From Candidatus Omnitrophota bacterium (GTDB taxonomy: Bacteria; Omnitrophota; Omnitrophia; Omnitrophales; Danuiimicrobiaceae), in contig JACQQP010000166.1 of assembly GCA_016206945.1 (NCBI GenBank), positions 1 through 8,134 on the forward strand: DNA of 8,134 nucleotides. The letters run 5' to 3'. The notes beneath the pieces were generated by a model that saw only the letters and a program-made list of their open reading frames with translations, ran no database searches and was not told where the DNA came from. The stretch's first letter is position 1. Each line of letters begins with the position of its first letter. The translations under genes were made by a program, and so were the position numbers. This document shows, one piece after another, positions 1 to 4,496 of this stretch.

Positions 1-148
1 AGGCAGACGGACCCGGTTCTTCCCCAATCGTAGTCCCCACACCAGCGGCATTCTGCGCCGTGAGCGTGGGAACCAATGAAAAAATAAAACACACAATCAA
101 CATTAAACTCCAAACGCGACCTCGTCGCATCAGTTTAGCGTGTTTCAT
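1..148 (-). CDS. pilQ: N-terminus of a secreted protein in the PilQ (secretin) position, cut by the window edge
   Basis: The frame opens with ATG at 148 and stays open for 49 codons to the left edge, where the gene leaves the window. A good ribosome binding site (AGGAG at 159-155, 6 nt before the ATG) fixes the start. The visible protein has a classical Sec signal peptide: a basic N-region (residues 2-11, KHAKLMRRGR), a hydrophobic core at about 12-27, and a likely cleavage after TLTA at residue 31. The mature part begins QNAAG and is Gly/Glu/Pro-rich. No AMIN or secretin domain can be seen because too little is present. The PilQ name therefore rests on export plus position after pilM-N-O-P, where the outer-membrane secretin gene normally lies. 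It is separated from pilP by 324 nt of repeats and hairpins, unlike the overlapping genes before it, so its expression may be set separately. Confidence 0.7.
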   Translation of the reverse strand, partial: MKHAKLMRRGRVWSLMLIVCFIFSLVPTLTAQNAAGVGTTIGEEPGPSA

Positions 149-192
149 ATTGAACTCCTGGTTTTTTCACCTGTGGAATCCAGTTTGTAATT

Positions 193-308
193 CCATCACC
201 CTAAGGTAATGCGGAATTCGGAGTTCGGAATGTGGAATGATTGCACCCTGACTATCATGATCCATTCCGCATTCCGTATTCCACATTCCGCATTGAGACA
301 AACAGGTG
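193..308. repeat. Palindromic heptad-repeat element, copy 1 (116 bp)
   Basis: This is the first of two near-identical elements in the window (the other is 2104-2240, same orientation). Each arm is a tandem of 7-bp units: GCGGAAT, TCGGAGT, TCGGAAT, GTGGAAT on the left (211-238), and ATTCCGC, ATTCCGT, ATTCCAC, ATTCCGC on the right (264-291). The arms are reverse complements over about 34 bp with a handful of mismatches, so the element can form a long hairpin or cruciform. The central spacer is the least conserved part between copies. It lies between pilP and pilQ, 45 nt before the pilQ start. It contains no ORF, so it resembles a REP- or MITE-like intergenic element rather than an insertion sequence. 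I do not recognise a named family. Confidence 0.85.
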
Positions 309-344
309 ATTGGGATCACGTTCCATCCTGTAATTCTAATTCAT

Positions 345-507
345 TGAGCCATCGGGGAGTTTTTTAACATGTTCCCGATGGCTCATCCCAGCCCCGCAAG
401 GGGCGTGGGATTACCTATAGGTAACCCTATGCCAGCCTCATCGGTTTTTCCGATGAAGCTCCATGAGACTGGCTAGGGTGAGGGGTCGGAAACTCCCCGA
501 CCCCTCA
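345..507. other. Array of five abutting hairpins at the pilP-pilQ junction (possible structured RNA)
   Basis: Five inverted repeats follow each other almost without linkers. A: 345-356 with 374-385, a perfect 12-bp stem. B: 386-395 with 400-410, 10 bp with one bulge and a GCAA loop on the plus strand. C: 411-424, the perfect palindrome TTACCTATAGGTAA. D: 425-435 with 469-478, 10 bp with one bulged T, enclosing CATCGG-TTTTT-CCGATG (439-455). E: 479-489 with 497-507, a perfect 11-bp stem. The loops of A (GAGTTT, 357-362) and E (AAACTC, 490-495) are exactly complementary. In pilP/pilQ mRNA (minus strand) the array would sit at the end of pilP, and hairpin E encodes its last residues. No U-tract follows on the minus strand, so it is not a plain terminator. 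I cannot match it to a known riboswitch. Nothing else of note was seen between pilP and pilQ except repeat copy 1. Confidence 0.7.
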
Positions 508-865
508 ATTCATTGTCTTCATGTAAAATAATTTCAAAGCTTTCCTGATCCTTTTCAAGAAAGACGCGGTTCTTTTCAACTTTTGTCAACTGAAAACCTT
601 CGAGCGTCTGCCCTTCTTGAACGATCTCCCCATTCACGATGGCGAAGGATTTGCCTTTCCTGTCCAAAATGATCCCTTCAAGTTTCAGTTCTCCACGGCT
701 CCACTCGCCGCCCGATAAATTTTGCATGGGGGATAAAAATGGATCGCGTCCTTGGGTATCATAACGGAACTCTTCCGCAAATGCCAACGAAAAAACGGCC
801 AAAACCCAAGTGGCTGCCACAAAAAAAAGGACGTTTCCCCTGAACCAAACCCGCAGGATCCTCAT
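473..865 (-). CDS. pilP: PilP-family pilus assembly protein
   Basis: PilP is the periplasmic linker that joins the inner-membrane PilN/PilO pair to the PilQ secretin. This product is 130 aa. Residues 1-30 form an N-terminal signal peptide or anchor (MRILR..., hydrophobic 12-29) ending AFA before EEFRYD. The family hallmark GRDPF follows at 39-43, then a small beta-rich domain (about 54-118) with LEGIILDRKGKSFAIVNG, typical of PilP C-domains. I chose ATG 865 because it overlaps the pilO stop as ATGA and starts directly before the signal peptide. An earlier in-frame ATG at 910 would add 15 residues encoded inside pilO. There is no lipobox cysteine, whereas the Pseudomonas and Neisseria proteins are lipoproteins. 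The last residues (RGRGVSDPSP) are encoded within a perfect 11-bp hairpin (479-507), so the C-terminus may have been reshaped by that element. Confidence 0.88.
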   Translation of the reverse strand: MRILRVWFRGNVLFFVAATWVLAVFSLAFAEEFRYDTQGRDPFLSPMQNLSGGEWSRGELKLEGIILDRKGKSFAIVNGEIVQEGQTLEGFQLTKVEKNRVFLEKDQESFEIILHEDNELRGRGVSDPSP

Positions 866-1473
866 CTGAGGCCAGACTGCTTGATAAAAGCAGCCAAAAC
901 AAACGTGCACCGATGAACATTGGGTACCTCTTCACCTCCCATGATCTCGAGGCTCGTGAGGGCGAGATTTTTTGGGTACAGTTCCAAGCCATTGATGAAC
1001 CGGCCTAGGTTGTGATAGGTTCCCTCAACGACAAACTCATAACTGACGGGAGCATAAGCATGCGAAAACGGCGCCGGAAGTTCCAAAATGCGCGTCGCCG
1101 GCCTTGAGGCTTTAATTTTTACGCCGGTATCGCCTGCCGTTGTTGACACAATCTCAATGAACCGATTGGTCTCTTCTGGTTCGAAAAATTGTTCTCGAAC
1201 TTGCTTGATGCGCTCGCCAAATAGCTCTTTTTGCTTTGTCATTTCCGGAATGCGCGCGATTTTAACCGTCGCTTGTGTCAGGCGATTCTTTAACTGGTTG
1301 ACCTCCTCTGCTTTCTGATGGTTATGAACGAGCATGGGAAGCAAAAAGAAGAAGGTAAATAATAAGAAAGCGCCCACCGCAATCGTATTCTGAATCAGTG
1401 TTCTTCGATCCACGGAAGCCATCCGCAACTTCAAATCACTTAAGGAGACCTTAGGAAAGGCTGGCTTGTTCAT
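862..1473 (-). CDS. pilO: PilO-family inner-membrane pilus assembly protein
   Basis: PilO forms homo- and heterodimers with PilN in the inner membrane and helps align the pilus motor with the secretin. The 203-aa product has a short cytoplasmic N-terminus, one membrane segment at about 26-49 (LIQNTIAVGAFLLFTFFFLL), a charged coiled-coil region at about 52-100, and a periplasmic ferredoxin-like domain. The domain carries the usual family pattern of an aromatic strand followed by YHNLGRFINGLE (153-164) and a closing ALTSLEI strand. The length is normal for the family. The start is set by overlap with the pilN stop (ATGA, 1473-1470), and GGAG lies 8 nt upstream inside pilN. The gene itself overlaps pilP in the same way. 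This coupling suggests near-equal synthesis of N, O and P. Confidence 0.92.
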   Translation of the reverse strand: MNKPAFPKVSLSDLKLRMASVDRRTLIQNTIAVGAFLLFTFFFLLPMLVHNHQKAEEVNQLKNRLTQATVKIARIPEMTKQKELFGERIKQVREQFFEPEETNRFIEIVSTTAGDTGVKIKASRPATRILELPAPFSHAYAPVSYEFVVEGTYHNLGRFINGLELYPKNLALTSLEIMGGEEVPNVHRCTFVLAAFIKQSGLR

Positions 1474-2102
1474 GTGGCCGTCTCCGAAAAGCCTTCCGTT
1501 CTGATGGTCGCGTTAAATTGAGTGATTTCTCCTTTTTCGCCGTCACGGTTTTGGCTGCTTGTGGTGACCATCGTCTTTACCGTCTTTTTAACATTCGGAT
1601 TCGCCTGCGTCAGGGGTCCAAGATGCGCTTCCACCTGATCCTTGATCGCATTTGCAAATTGCTGGATTTCAATTAATCTTGAACTTTTGCCGCCGGATTC
1701 AGAAAAACCATTTAAGAATAACTCAAGCTCCTTTTTATTGCGGGCAAATTTAACTTCCGTGAGCCAAGCTCCATTGGGAATCAAGGTGCTGATCAGATTC
1801 AAGACGCGCGCTGTCTCAAGCGGAGGATCCACAAAATCGTCATAAAAATCCACCTCCGCGAAAATGGTCACCCCGAGCTCCTGTTCTAAAAGATCGGCTT
1901 GAACGCTCTTGGACTGAATCGCGTTCCACTGTTGTGTCAAGGTGCGGTGCTCTTCTCGAATCCGGACATAAAGGAAGAGATGGTAGATCGCGAACACCAC
2001 AAAGATGAAGAAGACTCCCGCGCCAATGGGACGATAGGGAATCCTGAGCTTTCTTTTTTCCTTAATCCGAAGTTCGGCTGGTAGAAGATTGATGAAGATC
2101 AT
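1470..2102 (-). CDS. pilN: PilN-family inner-membrane pilus assembly protein
   Basis: PilN is a bitopic inner-membrane protein whose cytoplasmic N-terminal tail docks into a groove of PilM. The diagnostic INLLP motif is present at residues 4-8, followed by a basic stretch (RIKEKRKLR). One transmembrane helix lies at about 26-46 (IGAGVFFIFVVFAIYHLFLYV), then a coiled coil with EEHRTLTQQWNAIQ and a periplasmic alpha/beta domain (LISTLIPNGAWLTEVKF). The 210 aa are in the usual range. The ATG at 2102 is required to keep the INLLP tail at the N-terminus. No good Shine-Dalgarno is seen; the bases just upstream (GTGATGGG) lie at the edge of repeat copy 2, which begins 2 nt before the start codon. 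The stop overlaps the pilO start. Confidence 0.92.
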   Translation of the reverse strand: MIFINLLPAELRIKEKRKLRIPYRPIGAGVFFIFVVFAIYHLFLYVRIREEHRTLTQQWNAIQSKSVQADLLEQELGVTIFAEVDFYDDFVDPPLETARVLNLISTLIPNGAWLTEVKFARNKKELELFLNGFSESGGKSSRLIEIQQFANAIKDQVEAHLGPLTQANPNVKKTVKTMVTTSSQNRDGEKGEITQFNATIRTEGFSETAT

Positions 2103-2103
2103 C

Positions 2104-2240
2104 CCATCACACTAGGGCAATGCGGAATTCGGAGTTCGGAATGTGGAATGATGGCACGTTGACCATCCGTATCCATTCCGCATTCCCTGCCTCGCCGGCA
2201 GGCGGGCGTATTCCACATTCCGCATTGAGACAAACAGATG
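2104..2240. repeat. Palindromic heptad-repeat element, copy 2 (137 bp)
   Basis: This is the second copy of the element at 193-308, in the same orientation. It has the same left arm of GGAAT heptads (2122-2150), the same right arm (2174-2186 and 2208-2227), the same outer flanks (CCATCAC at one end, GAGACAAACAGRTG at the other) and a diverged centre. It is longer than copy 1 by exactly 21 bp, all accounted for by one nested insertion at 2187-2207. It fills nearly the whole pilM-pilN gap: pilN starts 2 nt from one end, and the pilM stop lies 9 nt from the other. A duplication or mobilisation of a non-autonomous repeat is inferred. Confidence 0.85.
2187..2207. repeat. Nested 21-bp GC-rich palindrome inside repeat copy 2
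   Basis: Relative to copy 1, copy 2 carries CTGCCTCGCCGGCAGGCGGGC between ATTCC and GTATTCC, that is, within one heptad of the right arm. Together with the preceding C, the insert gives the hairpin CCTGCC-TCGCC-GGCAGG. It looks like a separate REP-type mini-palindrome that entered the larger element. Similar CCTGCC/GGCAGG palindromes are, to my recollection, abundant in some uncultured bacterial genomes; I cannot verify that here. Confidence 0.7.
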
Positions 2241-2249
2241 GTGGGAGCA

Positions 2250-3338
2250 TCAGGGATGAATGGCCAAGCCTAAGCTCACGGGTAAATAGGGAATCATTGC
2301 CTTCAGGGCTTCTGAATCAAACGCTTGACCGACCGCCAAGCGGCTTGAGGGATCCCATTTTTGAACCGGTACCTCCACTTGTTTTCCGAGCAGTTCGGGC
2401 AAAATGCTCAATTGGGAAAAGCCGCCTGAGATGTAAAATACCTCGATCGGTGAAGCGCCCTCGTGCTGACCGTAGTAATAATTGAGGGAGGTGCTTAACT
2501 CTCTAAATAAATGATCCAAACCCTGATGGATGGCAGAAAGAGACTCCGGTTGTTTGAGGCTATCGTCGCATAAAATTTTGACGACCTCTTCCTCAGAAAC
2601 GTTTAACTTGCGGCGGACCATTTCAGCCAAGTCAGCACCGCCGAAAGCAATATCGCGCGAAAAACTCAACTTTCCTTTATCGACAATTCCCAACGTGGTA
2701 TCGCCCGCCCCAAGATCAATCAAGCCGACACAGCGCTTCAGCTCATCCGGATGGCTGAATTCAAAGGCGTTGGCATAAGCGAAGATATCCGCATCGATTG
2801 CTTTCACGATAAGCCCGGCCTCGCGCGCTAAGGCCAGCAATTTATCCACCTCTGTCCGCCGCGCGGCCACCAAAATGACTTGCATCGTATCAGCGCCGGC
2901 TTTTGCGTCTTCCCCGTTTCCGCTAAAGACATAATAGTCCAAGGTGACTTCGGACACATTAAAAGGAAGATACTTCTCGGCTTCGAATTGAATGGAACTC
3001 GCAAAATCCGCTCGATTCATTTTCGGAAAAGAAAGGTAGCGAATCACAATCCCTTCACCCTTTAGAGATACTCTCACTTCCTTTGTTTCAAATTTGCCTT
3101 CTTGAAAAAGATCTTTGACCTGTTGGGCGACCGGCTTTTGCTTGACGAGCTCTTTGCGCACACAGCGTTCGAGGCTCAGGCGCTCGCCCTCGACTAATAA
3201 TTCGCAGGCAACGAGATTGGCCTTACCAATATTGAGACCGACTCTGCGCTGGACACTCGGCTCTCGAGACTTTTTTTGAATCAGGGAAGGAATGGTTTTG
3301 GAAATGAAGTCGGCAATTTTCGGGATTTGTATCGCCAT
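2250..3338 (-). CDS. pilM: PilM, actin-like pilus assembly ATPase
   Basis: PilM is a cytoplasmic actin/FtsA-fold protein that binds ATP and the PilN tail, linking the PilB/PilT motors to the alignment complex. The 362-aa product shows the family blocks in order: phosphate-1 loop VGLNIGKANL (33-42), SFPKM and EAEKYLPF in the 1C-like region (103-126), AARRTEVDKL (158-167), phosphate-2 loop DLGAGDTT (208-215), adenosine loop SGGF (304-307) and the closing ALGLA-like SLGLAIHP. The phosphate-1 acidic residue, Asp in most members, is Asn36 here. About 30 residues precede the first motif, slightly longer than usual, but ATG 3338 is the first suitable start after a plausible promoter (3362-3391). No clear Shine-Dalgarno is seen. 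It heads the M-N-O-P-Q block. The match to PilN's INLLP motif supports a working pair. Confidence 0.93.
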   Translation of the reverse strand: MAIQIPKIADFISKTIPSLIQKKSREPSVQRRVGLNIGKANLVACELLVEGERLSLERCVRKELVKQKPVAQQVKDLFQEGKFETKEVRVSLKGEGIVIRYLSFPKMNRADFASSIQFEAEKYLPFNVSEVTLDYYVFSGNGEDAKAGADTMQVILVAARRTEVDKLLALAREAGLIVKAIDADIFAYANAFEFSHPDELKRCVGLIDLGAGDTTLGIVDKGKLSFSRDIAFGGADLAEMVRRKLNVSEEEVVKILCDDSLKQPESLSAIHQGLDHLFRELSTSLNYYYGQHEGASPIEVFYISGGFSQLSILPELLGKQVEVPVQKWDPSSRLAVGQAFDSEALKAMIPYLPVSLGLAIHP

Positions 3339-3361
3339 ATGTCAAAATTGGGCTTGCGCTT

Positions 3362-3391
3362 AAGATAGCAAATCCAACCAGAAAAATCCAA
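3362..3391 (-). promoter_or_regulatory. Probable sigma-70-type promoter for pilM-N-O-P(-Q)
   Basis: On the minus strand, TTGGAT (3391-3386) and TATCTT (3367-3362) are separated by 18 bp, and the -10 is preceded by TGC, giving an extended -10. Transcription would start near 3355, leaving a leader of about 17 nt before the pilM ATG. The region has no other ORF and lies after the pilA terminator, so a new promoter is expected. This is a sequence match only. Confidence 0.5.
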
Positions 3392-3444
3392 TTAAAATTA
3401 ATGAAGCCCAGATTTACGGAACATAGTGACGTAAGTCTCTGGCT

Positions 3445-3506
3445 GAATTAACCCAGCACTAATTTTCACACAAAAGATGGTAGAAAATTAGTGCTGGGTT
3501 CAATTC
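3445..3506. repeat. Strong hairpin with a perfect 18-bp stem upstream of pilM
   Basis: AACCCAGCACTAATTTTC (3450-3467) is perfectly inverted at 3483-3500, with a 15-nt loop. After a single unpaired base the arms continue with GAATT/AATTC (3445-3449 and 3502-3506), giving 23 paired positions. There is no T-tract on either side, so a terminator is unlikely. It lies between the pilA terminator and the pilM promoter. It could be a protein-binding palindrome, a REP-like element or a remnant of a mobile element; the sequence does not decide. Confidence 0.8.
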
Positions 3507-3555
3507 GGACAACAAGTTACAACACTCTATACGCTTTGTAACGTGTGTCCTCATT

Positions 3556-3592
3556 GAAAAAACAACCTACCCGCCCACATGGGGCGAGTAGG
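3556..3592 (-). terminator. Intrinsic terminator of pilA
   Basis: On the minus strand CCTACTCGCCC pairs with GGGCGGGTAGG (11 bp including one T-G pair) around the loop CATGT, followed directly by TTGTTTTTT. It begins 35 nt after the pilA stop codon. It marks the end of a short pilA transcript and separates it from pilM. Confidence 0.9.
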
Positions 3593-3627
3593 TCGTCTCG
3601 TAAAAAAACCACTTGAGGCGAGTTCAA

Positions 3628-4155
3628 TTACACTACGGCGATGCCTCCACAGTTTGTGCCCGGAGCTGCAGCTTGACCACCAACTCCACCCGTAGCAGCA
3701 GCGCCAACAGGAGCACCTATCTGAACCCGAAGAACGCCTGTCTGGTCAATGCAATAAGCGTTGACCGATTCATTTGCCCGGACAACCGCATTGACCGTAT
3801 AGGTGCTAATGACGCCACCTACAGCCGCACCTAGCTGCTGAGATACGAAGTGGCCATGCTTGATAACGCCGCCGCCGACCGCAGCGGTTGCCGCAGCCCA
3901 GGTAGCGTCCAGATAAGCAGGTACAGCGCTCGTCATTAGTCCAGCAGTCCCATACGTCGCAGGTTGCAGCGCGGCACGGTAACTTTCAGACGCCGTACTA
4001 AAGGCCCTCAAGTCGCCTTGAACAGCGCTGTCATTTGCATTGATTCTCGCTCGAAGCAAATTTGGAATTGCGATTGCAGCCAGTAAGCCTATGATCGCAA
4101 CCACAATCATAATTTCTACGAGCGTGAATCCTTTACGTCCTAATTTCGTTTTCAT
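3628..4155 (-). CDS. pilA: Type IVa major-type pilin (prepilin)
   Basis: This gene encodes the probable main structural subunit of the pilus fibre. The 175-aa prepilin has a short basic leader (MKTKLGRKG), and a prepilin peptidase site between Gly9 and Phe10. The hydrophobic assembly helix follows, FTLVEIMIVVAIIGLLAAIA, with the required Glu at mature position 5, then the common IPNLLRARINAN continuation. The mature protein is about 166 aa. Two cysteines, Cys135 (AYCIDQTG) and Cys169 (TNCGG), could close a C-terminal disulfide loop. The segment between them is very rich in Ala and Gly. The ATG has AGAGAGGA about 8 nt upstream. It has its own sigma-54 promoter and terminator, as expected for a highly expressed subunit controlled by the adjacent pilR/pilS. 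A PulG-like pseudopilin is the alternative, but the pilus context and strong separate expression favour PilA. Confidence 0.9.
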   Translation of the reverse strand: MKTKLGRKGFTLVEIMIVVAIIGLLAAIAIPNLLRARINANDSAVQGDLRAFSTASESYRAALQPATYGTAGLMTSAVPAYLDATWAAATAAVGGGVIKHGHFVSQQLGAAVGGVISTYTVNAVVRANESVNAYCIDQTGVLRVQIGAPVGAAATGGVGGQAAAPGTNCGGIAVV

Positions 4156-4202
4156 GGTTTAAATCCTCTCTTTCTGATCAAGTTGCCTTGTGGTTATAAG
4201 TC

Positions 4203-4220
4203 AATCAAAAGCTATGCCAA
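4203..4220 (-). promoter_or_regulatory. Sigma-54 (RpoN) promoter of pilA
   Basis: The minus strand reads TTGGCATAGCTTTTGATT. Aligned to the sigma-54 consensus TGGCAC-N5-TTGCA, the -24 half is TGGCAT and the -12 half is TTGAT, with GG and the -12 dinucleotide 10 bp apart as required; only the usual C of GC is replaced (GA). Initiation would be near 4192, giving a leader of about 37 nt with the ribosome site. pilA genes controlled by PilS/PilR use sigma-54, and pilR lies two genes upstream. Confidence 0.8.
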
Positions 4221-4277
4221 AATATTCTATATCATATTTATAAAATACCGCTTAACGCAAACCATTTCGGTGAAGAC

Positions 4278-4323
4278 ACTTACGATATGAAATAAAATCA
4301 CTTTTTCTGACCACTGACTTACG
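4278..4323 (-). promoter_or_regulatory. Candidate upstream activator region of pilA (CGTAAGT direct repeats)
   Basis: CGTAAGT occurs twice on the minus strand, at 4284-4278 and 4323-4317, with starts 39 bp apart (close to four helical turns), about 60-105 bp upstream of the sigma-54 -24 element. That is the usual distance for an NtrC-family activator. A longer form of the second copy also occurs before pilM (3430-3442). PilR binding is an inference. Confidence 0.3.
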
Positions 4324-4360
4324 CGAAAGTCTTTTTTTGTAAAACACTTTTGCATGAAGT

Positions 4361-4480
4361 AAAAAATTTTTTACCTCCCCCCTCACCCTCCCCTCTCCCC
4401 CTTTCCGCCACAAAGATGGCGGCTCCATGGTCCAACGGAAAAGGGGGAGAGGATAAAGGTGAGGGGGTAAAATTTTCTTA
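4361..4480. repeat. 120-bp imperfect palindrome rich in CCCTC/GAGGG
   Basis: The arm at about 4361-4407 (A/T-tract, then CTCACC and CCTCTCCCCC with TTTCCG) is inverted at about 4435-4480 (CGGAAAAGGGGGAGAGG, then GGTGAGGGGGTAAAATTTT), with small gaps. Inside lies a second hairpin, CCGCCA-CAAAGA-TGGCGG (4405-4422). It occupies the gap between the short prepilin gene and the pilA promoter. The long stem ending in A/T tracts could stop transcription from pilR and the prepilin before pilA, in either direction. The CCCTC-type arms resemble dispersed palindromes common in bacterial intergenic DNA. Apart from this element, the sigma-54 promoter and the CGTAAGT repeats, I see nothing in 4156-4496. Confidence 0.75.
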
Positions 4481-4496
4481 AGTCAGAGGCATTCGA

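Noticed and set aside
411..436. Second sigma-54 promoter before pilQ (TGGCATAGGGTTACC on the minus strand)
   Set aside because: The -12 half lacks the GC dinucleotide and TTGC, and the bases are used by hairpins C and D; the match is likely by chance.
345..507. Cyclic-di-GMP (GEMM) or other known riboswitch at the pilP-pilQ junction
   Set aside because: Pilus genes can be under such switches, but the conserved ACGCAAAGC-type core is not found on either strand. The structure is reported as unclassified instead.
866..910. In-frame extension of pilP to an ATG at 910
   Set aside because: It lies wholly inside pilO, has no family similarity, and would bury the signal peptide behind 15 residues. 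The ATGA start at 865 fits the neighbouring overlaps.
193..2240. CRISPR array suggested by repeated GGAAT heptads and two similar repeats
   Set aside because: Only two distant copies exist, with coding genes between them and inverted heptad arms instead of regular repeat-spacer units.
2104..2240. Insertion sequence or transposase remnant
   Set aside because: No coding potential and no transposase fragment; the size fits a small non-autonomous palindrome only.
2120..2485. 121-codon plus-strand open frame starting in repeat copy 2
   Set aside because: It runs from a repeat into the antisense of pilM, and the composition does not look protein-like.
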